Shown piece after piece: positions 36,143-43,777 of a stretch of 64,000 nt of DNA (position 1 is its first letter; every line of letters starts with the position of its first letter). The position numbers were made by a program, and so were the translations under genes. The notes beneath the pieces were generated by a model. It worked only from the letters and a program-made list of their open reading frames with translations. It was not told the origin of the DNA and did no database searches. Where the stretch lies: contig NZ_JAAKZY010000006.1 in assembly GCF_011045015.1 (NCBI RefSeq), positions 1-64,000 on the forward strand. The letters are read 5' to 3'. The DNA is from Streptomyces scabichelini (lineage in GTDB: Bacteria; Actinomycetota; Actinomycetes; Streptomycetales; Streptomycetaceae).

Positions 36143-36913
36143 TTGCCGCCCGGCCTGACCGTGCGTCCGGCGACGCTCGAGGACGCGCCAACTGGCCGAT
36201 CTCCAGGCCGACTTGAAACACCCTGAGGCGGACCTGGAGCGGGATTCCTGGCTGCTGTTCGACGGCGACCGGCTGGTCGGGTACGGACTGCTGTGGGACG
36301 AGTCCGGCGGCGAGCGGATCGACATGGACCACTACACGCTGCCGGGCCGGCAGCAAGGTGCCCTGCATCTGTTCAACCTGATGGAGGCCCGTGCAGCGGA
36401 GCGAGCGGCCGCCAACGGGGCGACGCGAGCGGTGGTGCACCTGCACCTCAACATCGCCCTCACCACGGACCTGCGGGCGCTGCGCGGCCGAGGCTGGCGC
36501 CCGGTCTGCCGCTACAACGTGATGGCCCGTCACCTGTCCCTCGCCACCGTCCCGTTGCCGGCGCCACGGCCCGGCGTCACCCTGCGACCCTGCCTGACCG
36601 AACCGGACCGCCGACGCGCCCACGCACTGCTGCAGGAATCCTTCGCCGACCACTTCGACTTCCAGCCGCGTACGTACGGACAGTGGCTGGACGACATTGA
36701 CGCCGAGCGCACCGACTGGTCACTGGTATGGATCGCACATGTCGACGGCCTGGGGGACGCGGCGGTGCTGCGCACCCACAAAGACCGCCCCTCGATGGCC
36801 TGGATCAGCAACGTCGGTGTCCTGCACCAGGCCCGACGCCACGGCCTCGGCAGCCACCTCCTGCGCCCCTCGATTTCGCCGTCGACACCTGGGAGTTGAT
36901 CCGCCCCGTCTGA
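36143..36913 (+). pseudogene. Decayed double-GNAT acetyltransferase gene
   Basis: The intact frame 36213-36899 encodes GNAT-like sequence (GDRLVGYGLLWDESGG; WISNVGVLHQARRHGLGSHLLR). Its expected N terminus lies in another frame (LTVRPATLEDA from 36155) and joins the main frame only if one base near 36188 is removed. At the other end the acetyl-CoA motif HGLGSHLLR is followed directly, in a shifted frame, by DFAVDTWELIRPV (ending 36913). That is the C-terminal end normal for this family, so some 35-40 codons appear deleted near 36868. Two independent lesions make a functional product unlikely. Confidence 0.65.
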
Positions 36914-37313
36914 GCCCGATGACAACTGGTCACAGCACGGTCGCACCACCTGCCCGTTGTCACTCCGGCGGTTCTGTCAGGGCCTTGAACGCCGGGCGGA
37001 GAAGGGCGGCGATACGTTCGGCCGGGGCGTCACGGAGCCGTACGCGCGGGATACAGGGCGGTCTGAGCGTCGCCCGCGCCAGGGGGTGAACGGCGGCCCC
37101 GTTCACGGCCGTTGAACTCGCACGCTTCCGGTTCGACCATGGACAGGTCCGAGTCCCGGCAGGCCAGGCACTTCGCCAACTCCCGTGTATTGGTTGGCCC
37201 TTCATCGTTTCAACACCTGTCAGATCTCGTCGCGTCAACGAGGTTCGGGGACCCTGATCTGGGCATGTCAATCGTGCCATGTGCCCCACACCGTGGTCGA
37301 TCAGGAGGACGCG
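36914..37313. other. Intergenic region with no supported gene
   Basis: No gene can be supported here. A minus-strand frame ending at 36960 (about 100 codons) has odd composition and no ribosome site. The segment just before 37314 carries the strong AGGAGG used by the next gene. Confidence 0.5.
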
Positions 37314-38081
37314 TTGAAGACGAGTTCACGGATCCGCAGAGCAACTCTGATCCTCGGCAGCGCCGTTGCGCTGGTCGTCGCCTTCCCGGGCACTGCTCTC
37401 GCGGACCCGCCCAAGTTCTTGCCCGCCAACGCGGAAGCACTGGAGCAGACGTTCCAGCCGTCGTACGACTACGACACCGACGGCTGCTACTCCACGCCCG
37501 CCATCGGCCCCGACGGGACCGTCAACGGCGGCCTCAACCCGAGCGGGGCCCTCAACGGCCAGTGCCGCGACGCCTCGGACCTCGACAACACCAACGGGTA
37601 CTCCCGGTACAAGTGCAACAACGGCTGGTGCGCCATCATGTACGGCCTGTACTTCGAGAAGGACCAGGCCGTGGCAGGCAGCGGTCTCGGCGGACACCGC
37701 CACGACTGGGAGCACGTCGTGCTGTGGGTGCAGAACAACCAGGCCCAGTACGTGTCCACTTCGGCCCACGGAGGCTTCAGCGTCTACGGCCGCGACCAGA
37801 TCCGCTGGGACGGCAACCACCCCAAGATCGTGTACCACAAGGACGGCGCGAGCACGCACGCCTTCCGCCCAGCCGGGTCCAACGACGAGCCGCCGGAGAA
37901 CCACAAGGGCACCTGGCAGTTCCCCCCGCTGGTCGGCTGGAACGGCTACCCGGCGGGGCTGCGCGACAAGCTGAGCCAGGCCGACTTCGGCAGCGCCAAC
38001 TTCGGTCTCAAGGACGGCAACTTCAACGCCCACCTCGCAGCAGCCAAGCCGGCCGGCATCGCATTCGACCCCAACGCATGA
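37314..38081 (+). CDS. Secreted NPP1/NLP-family (necrosis- and ethylene-inducing-like) protein
   Basis: A protein of 255 residues with a Sec signal (basic start, hydrophobic core, cleavage after GTALA, about residue 30). It carries the family heptapeptide GHRHDWE (residues 127-133), whose His, Asp and Glu bind the metal needed for membrane damage in plant-pathogen NLPs. Four cysteines in the first half could form disulfides. The start is TTG, supported by AGGAGG five bases upstream; no ATG or GTG fits the signal peptide. Secretion is clear; toxicity is inferred from the family. Confidence 0.88.
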   Translation: MKTSSRIRRATLILGSAVALVVAFPGTALADPPKFLPANAEALEQTFQPSYDYDTDGCYSTPAIGPDGTVNGGLNPSGALNGQCRDASDLDNTNGYSRYKCNNGWCAIMYGLYFEKDQAVAGSGLGGHRHDWEHVVLWVQNNQAQYVSTSAHGGFSVYGRDQIRWDGNHPKIVYHKDGASTHAFRPAGSNDEPPENHKGTWQFPPLVGWNGYPAGLRDKLSQADFGSANFGLKDGNFNAHLAAAKPAGIAFDPNA

Positions 38082-38120
38082 CGAACGGATCCCAGGGTTG
38101 TCGGGCGAACCCCAGGGTTG

Positions 38121-38801
38121 TCAGTGGTCGGCTTGTTCGGGCTGCGTTTCGGTCTGGGGCGGTGCCGTCGTCTCCTTGGCCTCCGGCGTGGTGTAGAAGA
38201 CGGACGAGCCCTGCTTGGTGCGGTGGGCGTGGCTCTTGGCCACGAGTCCTTCGAGCGTGGTGCGTACGACGGTGGTCTTGATACGGCGGTCGGGGTGGGC
38301 CTGGTCCAGCGCCGTGGCGATCTCCGCTGCGGAGCGCGGTTCGCTCTGCTGGGTGAGATGACGGCGGATGAGCTCAACGAGGGTGGGCTGGGCCGCCTTT
38401 GTGGCCTCGGCCTTGTCCGCCGCGGGCTTCTTGGCCGCGGGCTTCGTGGGCGCGGGCTTCTTGGGCGCTGACTTCTTGGCCGTCTTGTCGCCCTGTGCGG
38501 TGGTGGCCTTCTTCGCCCGGGACTGCTTGCCGGTGCCGGGCTCGGTGGTGGCCTTCTGCCGGGGAATGGGGTGTGCGGTGGCGTCTTCGGGAGCGGGCTG
38601 AACGAGTGCGCCCGCGCCGAGCGCCTGCTGCATGTTCACCAGCACGGTGTGGTCATGCTGCAGGGCGAGCAGTTGCTCCTGCAGCGCGCCGATTTCCGCC
38701 CCGATGCGTTCCTGCTCCTTGGAGTTGCGTTCGAGGTCGCTGGCCACCTGGGCCATGTACTGCGAAGTCAGTTCGGTGGTTGTGGGCGTGCTCTCCGTCA
38801 T
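38121..38801 (-). CDS. Coiled-coil, Lys/Ala-rich protein with C-terminal winged-helix domain
   Basis: A protein of 226 residues, not a named family I recognise. Residues about 15-60 form a heptad-like coiled coil (RNSKEQERIGAEIGALQEQL). Residues about 85-140 are a Lys/Ala/Pro-rich linker with repeated AKK, PKK and PTKPA units like histone H1 tails. Residues about 145-205 look like a winged helix (VELIRRHLTQQSEPRSAAEI, then TTVVRTTLEGLVAKSHAHR). DNA binding, perhaps nucleoid-associated, is an inference. It stands alone. Confidence 0.7.
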   Translation of the reverse strand: MTESTPTTTELTSQYMAQVASDLERNSKEQERIGAEIGALQEQLLALQHDHTVLVNMQQALGAGALVQPAPEDATAHPIPRQKATTEPGTGKQSRAKKATTAQGDKTAKKSAPKKPAPTKPAAKKPAADKAEATKAAQPTLVELIRRHLTQQSEPRSAAEIATALDQAHPDRRIKTTVVRTTLEGLVAKSHAHRTKQGSSVFYTTPEAKETTAPPQTETQPEQADH

Positions 38802-38999
38802 GGTGCTGACCTTCCTCGGTTCTAGGCATCGGGGCTGAGTAACTGCGTGGGTGCCCCGGCGTAGGCATGGTACGTATGGTTGCAGCCGGTTGTTCCCCTC
38901 GAGTGCACCTCAGGTGCTGCGGACCTACATCTTTCGTACCGGTCCTGTCTGGGCCCGCAGCCCGATCCGCTTGCCCAGGGGCGTCGTTAGCGTCACACC

Positions 39000-39629
39000 A
39001 TGCGTATAGGAATCTTGGGCACAGGCAATGTAGGCCGGGCACTGGCAGCGGGCTGGTCTGCGGCGGGGCACGATGTCTTACTGGGGTCGCGTGGGCCGAA
39101 GGACCACACAGATCTGGGTTTCACCGTCGTCGGTCTCGGTGAGGCGGCCACTCATACGGAGGTAGTGGTCAACGCGACGCCGGGGACGGCATCACTGGAC
39201 GTACTGGCCACGATCGGAGCGCCGGCGCTGGCCGGGAAGACACTCGTCGATATCGGCGTCGGCCTCTCCGACGACTTCACTGAGCTCTCCCACCCCAACA
39301 GCAGTCTGAGCGAGCAGATCCAAGCGGCGTTCCCCGAGACCTTGGTGGTCAAGACGCTGTGCACCATGGACGCCTCCGCCATGATCCACCCGGGTGGCCT
39401 GGAGGGCCCGAGTACCGTCTTCCTGTCCGGCAACAGTGCCGAAGCCAAGCAGACCACCGCCCAACTGCTCAGCGACCTGGGCTGGCCCCCGGCATCCCAG
39501 CTGGACATCGGCGGCATCACCACCGCACGTGGGCAGGAACACTTCGCCCTGCTGTTCATGGGAATCGCCAACGGCCTGGGAACCCACACGTTCAACATCA
39601 ACGTCGTCAGCCGATCGGCTTCGACCTGA
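39000..39629 (+). CDS. F420-dependent NADP reductase-like protein, TTA-containing
   Basis: A protein of 209 residues with an N-terminal Rossmann motif (MRIGILGTGNVGRALAAGW), SRGPKDH at the expected cofactor-phosphate position, and the NATPGTASLDVL segment. It resembles the NADP oxidoreductase/coenzyme F420-dependent family, though an NADPH-only role is possible. Codon 27 (39078-39080) is TTA, so translation would require the bldA tRNA. No ribosome site is evident before the ATG. A strong hairpin follows. Confidence 0.82.
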   Translation: MRIGILGTGNVGRALAAGWSAAGHDVLLGSRGPKDHTDLGFTVVGLGEAATHTEVVVNATPGTASLDVLATIGAPALAGKTLVDIGVGLSDDFTELSHPNSSLSEQIQAAFPETLVVKTLCTMDASAMIHPGGLEGPSTVFLSGNSAEAKQTTAQLLSDLGWPPASQLDIGGITTARGQEHFALLFMGIANGLGTHTFNINVVSRSAST

Positions 39630-39684
39630 TACTCGAAGATGCCCGCACTCACCCCCCCCGAGCACCCAACACTCAACACCGCCG

Positions 39685-39729
39685 CGCGGCCGGGCCGTAC
39701 CCCCAGAAACGGGGTACAGCCCGGCCGCG
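39685..39729. terminator. Strong bidirectional terminator hairpin
   Basis: CGCGGCCGGGC-c-GTACCCC pairs with GGGGTAC-a-GCCCGGCCGCG around CAGAAAC. It separates the convergent F420-reductase-like and fprA genes. Confidence 0.75.
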
Positions 39730-39740
39730 AGGTGTGAGGG

Positions 39741-41105
39741 CTACGCGTCGCTCGCCCTGAGCATGTCCTCACGTTCGACGATCTTCACGCGCTCCCGGCC
39801 CTCGGGCTCGCCCAGCGCCTTCTCCGCGGCGTCCAGTCGGTACCAGCCCTCCCACGTCGTGAAGCGGACGTTCCGCTCGACGAGGAACGCGTCCACCGCT
39901 TCCGGGGCGGGCGAAGCCGGCGCGTGCAGGCGGCCGTTCGCGTGGTCGTCCAGCAGGTTGGCGACCGTCTCGTTGGCGTCGCCCTTGGTGTGGCCGATCA
40001 GGCCCACCGGACCGCGCCGGATCCAGCCCGTGACGTACGTCGACTGCAGATGCGCGCCGGTGTCCTCGAGCACTCGGCCGCCGCTGTCCGGCACCGTGCC
40101 CGACTCGACGTCCCAGGGCAGCTTGGGCAGCTTGTCGGAGAGGTAACCCACGGCGCGGTAGACCGCGGTGATGTCCCAGTCCTTGAACTCGCCGGTGCCC
40201 TTGACGTTTCCGGTGCCGTCGAGAGCGGTGCGCTCGGTGCGCAGGCCGACGACCCTGCCGTCCTCGCCGAGGATTTCGGCCGGCGACTCGAAGAAATGCA
40301 GGAACAGTTTGTGCGGTCGGTTGCCGACATCGCGGATCGCCCAGTTCTCCAGCGTCTTGGCGACCATGTCGGCCTGCTTGTTGCCGCGCCGGGTCTCGAT
40401 CGAGCCCTCGTCGTAGTCGATGTCCTCGGGGTCGACGATGACCTCGATGGTGGGGGAGTGGTCCAGCTCCCGCAGCTCCATCGGGCTGAACTTCGCCTGC
40501 GCCGGTCCGCGGCGGCCGAAGACATGGATCTCGCGGGCCTTGTTGGCCTTGAGGCCGTCATGGACGTTCGGCGGGATCTCGGTCGGCAGCAGTTCCTCCG
40601 CCGTCTTGGCCAGGATGCGCGCCACGTCGAGCGCGACGTTGCCGACGCCCAGTACGGCGACCTTCTCCGCATCGAGCGGCCAGGTCCGCGGGACATCCGG
40701 GTGGCCGTCGTACCAGGAGACGAAGTCAGCAGCGCCGTAGGAGCCGTCGAGGTGGATGCCGGGTATGTCGAGTGCCCGGTCGGCCGTCGCCCCGGTGGAG
40801 AAGACCACCGCGTCGTAGAAGGAGCGCAGGTCGTCCAGGTTGATGTCGGTCGGGTAGTCGACGTTGCCGAAGAGACGGATCTGCGGCTTGTCGAGGACCT
40901 GGTGCAGGGCCGAGATGATGCCCTTGATTCGTGGGTGATCGGGGGCCACGCCGTAACGGATCAGGCCGAACGGGGCGGGCATCCGCTCAAAGAGGTCGAT
41001 GGACACGCCGGGTTCGGCGGCCACTTCGGACTTCAGCAGCGCGTCGGCGGCGTAGATCCCGGCGGGGCCGGCTCCGACAATGGCTACCCGCAGGGGGCGG
41101 GGCAT
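39741..41105 (-). CDS. fprA: Ferredoxin-NADP(+) reductase, FprA type
   Basis: A protein of 454 residues matching mycobacterial FprA in length and motifs: FAD site VAIVGAGPAGIYAADALL, the FGLIRYGVAPDHPRIK segment, NADP site VAVLGVGNVALDVARIL, and the late GWIRRGPVGLIGHTKGDA. It exchanges electrons between NADPH and ferredoxins, for example for P450s; the P450 gene lies just upstream in the same direction. AAGGGAA precedes ATG 41105. An iron box 46 bp upstream indicates control by the DmdR/IdeR iron repressor. Confidence 0.92.
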   Translation of the reverse strand: MPRPLRVAIVGAGPAGIYAADALLKSEVAAEPGVSIDLFERMPAPFGLIRYGVAPDHPRIKGIISALHQVLDKPQIRLFGNVDYPTDINLDDLRSFYDAVVFSTGATADRALDIPGIHLDGSYGAADFVSWYDGHPDVPRTWPLDAEKVAVLGVGNVALDVARILAKTAEELLPTEIPPNVHDGLKANKAREIHVFGRRGPAQAKFSPMELRELDHSPTIEVIVDPEDIDYDEGSIETRRGNKQADMVAKTLENWAIRDVGNRPHKLFLHFFESPAEILGEDGRVVGLRTERTALDGTGNVKGTGEFKDWDITAVYRAVGYLSDKLPKLPWDVESGTVPDSGGRVLEDTGAHLQSTYVTGWIRRGPVGLIGHTKGDANETVANLLDDHANGRLHAPASPAPEAVDAFLVERNVRFTTWEGWYRLDAAEKALGEPEGRERVKIVEREDMLRASDA

Positions 41106-41150
41106 GATCAGGTTCCCTTCGAGCGGTGACAGGCGACTCGTCGGCAACCC

Positions 41151-41169
41151 TAAACTAAGGCAAACCTAA
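41151..41169. promoter_or_regulatory. Iron box (DmdR1/IdeR-type operator) before fprA
   Basis: The minus strand reads TTAGGTTTGCCTTAGTTTA, matching the iron-box consensus TTAGGTTAGGCTAACCTAA at 13 of 19 positions. It lies between the P450 stop and the fprA start. Confidence 0.6.
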
Positions 41170-41196
41170 CTTGGTACGAGGGCTGGGTCTATGACC

Positions 41197-42426
41197 TCAT
41201 AAGGCTGTCTTATGGCCCGGCTCTGGCTTGGGTATGGCCACCGTCAGGTCCCGGATCTCATAGCCCCCGATGTCGTCCTTGAAGGAGACACGTGGCCGCG
41301 TGGTCATCCGGATGCCCTCGAGAGTGAAAAGACGACTGAGGAAGACGTCGGCCTCCAGAATCGCGACGCCTGATCCTGGACACCGGTGCGCACCGTCCCC
41401 GAAGGACAGGCCGGCCGCGCCGGGACCCGACTCCAGCGCCCGGCCTGGGCGTACGAGCAACGGCCGGCATCCCACAGCCTGCGGATCGGTGTTGGCATCG
41501 TCGAGGAAGAGGTCGAGGAGCTCGCCCGGTTGCACCGAGACCGGCCCGTCGGGCGTGGGAAGTTGCAGTTCAGCCGTGGTCCGTCGGCGCAGACGCGCGA
41601 CCACGGGTTCCAGCCGCAGGATCTCGTGGAGCGTGGCGAGGCGCCCGGCTTCGTCCGCCGTACGGTAGTGATCGAGCAGCGCCGGATCGGTGAACAGGTG
41701 CCACGCGGCCACACAGATGAACTCACGAGTGGTGACCATTCCGGCCGCGGCGAATGTCAGGCACTCGCCGAGAATCTCGGCGTTCGAGCAGCCTTCGCCC
41801 ATCAGATGGGAGATCAGGTCGTCATGCTCGCGCTTGCGATGCGCACGTACGGCGGGGCGGACGTCGGCGAGATAGATGCGGAGCCAGTTGGTGTTCTGCC
41901 GGAAGAACCAGTAGACGCCGCGCGCAGTGGTCAGGCCCGGTTCGCCGAACTTCTCCGGGAAGAACCGCTCCAGTCTCCCGCGGATGCCGGGCCTGCTGTA
42001 GCGCAGGCCGATGATCTCGCTCGCCACTCCGATCGCCACGCCGAAGCTGAGCTCGGCCAGTTGAGCCTCACCCGCCGTACGCAGCACCGCGAGCTGCTCC
42101 TCCGCGATGCGCACCATCAGATCGCGGTAGTGCTCGTCCACGCGGCGAGGAGTGAAGAAGCGCGCGGTCTGCCGACGGTGTTCCCTGTGCTCCGGGCCGT
42201 CCCGGTACAGAACGGGGCGGCGGATGCGTTGCGGCAGCTTCTCCACGGTCTCGATGCCGAGACCGGCCTGTACGGTTCCGGTGCTGCGCAGCACCGACCG
42301 CGCGGCTGCATAGCCGTGGACCTGCCAGGTCCCGTCCTCCGCGCGGCTGACCGGACAACTTGGCCGATCAGGCCCCCTGTCGATCTTCCGCGCGGTGTCC
42401 TCCCCGTCCTTCCCGTCGTACGTCAC
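41197..42426 (-). CDS. Cytochrome P450
   Basis: A 409-residue P450 with all key motifs: I helix AAAGMVTT, K helix HEILRLEP (ExxR), and heme loop LSFGDGAHRCPGSG. It is preceded by GGGGGA, and GTG 42426 is the likely start. The last sense codon is TTA (41200-41202), a bldA codon directly before the stop. It is followed in the same direction by fprA, a possible redox partner, though an iron box separates them. A Gfo/Idh/MocA gene lies 180 bp upstream. The substrate is unknown. Confidence 0.9.
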   Translation of the reverse strand: MTYDGKDGEDTARKIDRGPDRPSCPVSRAEDGTWQVHGYAAARSVLRSTGTVQAGLGIETVEKLPQRIRRPVLYRDGPEHREHRRQTARFFTPRRVDEHYRDLMVRIAEEQLAVLRTAGEAQLAELSFGVAIGVASEIIGLRYSRPGIRGRLERFFPEKFGEPGLTTARGVYWFFRQNTNWLRIYLADVRPAVRAHRKREHDDLISHLMGEGCSNAEILGECLTFAAAGMVTTREFICVAAWHLFTDPALLDHYRTADEAGRLATLHEILRLEPVVARLRRRTTAELQLPTPDGPVSVQPGELLDLFLDDANTDPQAVGCRPLLVRPGRALESGPGAAGLSFGDGAHRCPGSGVAILEADVFLSRLFTLEGIRMTTRPRVSFKDDIGGYEIRDLTVAIPKPEPGHKTAL

Positions 42427-42608
42427 GCCGGATCCCCCAGGAGCAGCACCAGCCGACCTCCGTCGCTGTCGCGCGTGAACGGTGTGGCCACAGGATCCGG
42501 CACCTCGCTGCCCATGGCCAGCCCCATACCAGCCCCATGGTTGCGAAGTTCCGCCTGCGGCAGCCGAGTTGCGCCTCGACGGCATGGAGGCCGGCGTCCG
42601 AACGTGCT

Positions 42609-43493
42609 TCAGGACGCCACTGGCAACTGCGCTTCGGCCGCTGTGAGTATCTCCGTCACCCGCAGGCCGAAAGCGGCGTCGCACGGGTGCGGGCGGCCGG
42701 TGCGGGCAGCGGTGAGGAGAGCGTCGGCGGCCCGGGTGAGAGCGTGGACCGGTCCTTCGGAGGAGGCGGGCAGGATGGCCGTTCCCGCCTTGCCGCGCAG
42801 TTCGACGGTGGCTCCGGCAGCTGCGGGCGGGGCGGTGAGGCTGAGGGTCAGGGTGCTCGAGGCCCCGCTGATGTGCTGAAGGACCAGGTGCACGGTGTCC
42901 TTCGGGCCGCGTGCGGCGGCCGCCACCCGCTCGACGTCGCCGAGAACCGGCAGCAGCACGGACAGGGCGTGCGGGCCGACGTCCCAAAGACCCCCCTTTT
43001 CCCCTCGCCATGGCGAGGCCGCGAACGGGCTGTCGCTGGTGAACACCGAGCCGAGCCACTCCGCGCGAGCGGTGAACCAGCCGTCCGTAGCGGCCTGTTC
43101 GGCGATCCAGGCTTCGGTCGTCGTCTGGAAACGGGAAGTGAAGAAGACGACCGAGGCGACGTCGGCCTGCCCGGCCGCCTCGACCACGGCCCGCCCCTCC
43201 TCGGCGCTCGCCGCGAGGGGCTTGTCGAGAAGCAGATGGCAGTGCGCCCGCGCCGCGCGCGCCGCCAGTGGGGCCTGAACGGCGGGAGGCAGGGCGATGG
43301 CAACCGCGTCCACCTCGGCGAGCAGGGCGTCGACGTCCTCGTACGCGCGTGTGCCGTGCCGTTCGGCCAGGGCCTTGGCCGCGTCCGTGCGTCTGCCCCA
43401 CACGCCCACGAAGTCCAGTTCACGATGCTCGCTCAAGGCGGGGGCGTGGGTCATCTCAGCCCACGGTCCTGTACCGAGCAGTCCGATGCGCAT
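42609..43493 (-). CDS. Gfo/Idh/MocA-family oxidoreductase (third in window)
   Basis: A protein of 294 residues with the NAD fold (MRIGLLGTGPWAEMTHAPAL) and the catalytic DKPLAAS motif. The second domain (GGLWDVGPHALSVLLPVLG) is shorter than in the other two copies. It shares little beyond family motifs with the copies at 24306 and 27448. It lies 180 bp upstream of the P450 gene on the same strand. The 284 bp upstream, toward the ABC exporter, show no supportable gene. Confidence 0.87.
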   Translation of the reverse strand: MRIGLLGTGPWAEMTHAPALSEHRELDFVGVWGRRTDAAKALAERHGTRAYEDVDALLAEVDAVAIALPPAVQAPLAARAARAHCHLLLDKPLAASAEEGRAVVEAAGQADVASVVFFTSRFQTTTEAWIAEQAATDGWFTARAEWLGSVFTSDSPFAASPWRGEKGGLWDVGPHALSVLLPVLGDVERVAAAARGPKDTVHLVLQHISGASSTLTLSLTAPPAAAGATVELRGKAGTAILPASSEGPVHALTRAADALLTAARTGRPHPCDAAFGLRVTEILTAAEAQLPVAS

Positions 43494-43777
43494 ACCGCCG
43501 CCTCTTCTCGTGCCGATCCCATGCGGCGACCGATGCCGGCTGTCGTCCGGCCGCCTGTGTGCGGTGAGCTTTTCACGCGGGTCCCGACGGCGTACACCTG
43601 CCCATCGTGCCTGGCCACGCAGGGCCGCCGGTGTCGACCGTGACCACGCCCGTGTCCCCGCAGACGAAGCGGGCCACCGCGGCGGTCACTCCGCCGCCCG
43701 TGCCCGTCGAGCGGACGGACCGGGGTGCCGCCTCCGCCGTGGGCACGGCACCAGCGGTGAGCGGTCGGCGGTCGGCT

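Noticed and set aside
36960..37289. Minus-strand frame of 109 codons
   Set aside because: No recognisable domain, no ribosome site, and skewed composition. It could hide a remnant, but I cannot support it.
41197..43401. The P450 reading frame extended to 734 codons
   Set aside because: Everything before GTG 42426 is low-complexity sequence antisense to the Gfo/Idh/MocA frame; GGGGGA marks the internal start.
43494..43777. Possible small gene with a CPSC motif between the Gfo and ABC genes
   Set aside because: The Cys pair lies at the end of a shadow frame without start or ribosome site; nothing else there resembles a zinc-binding protein.
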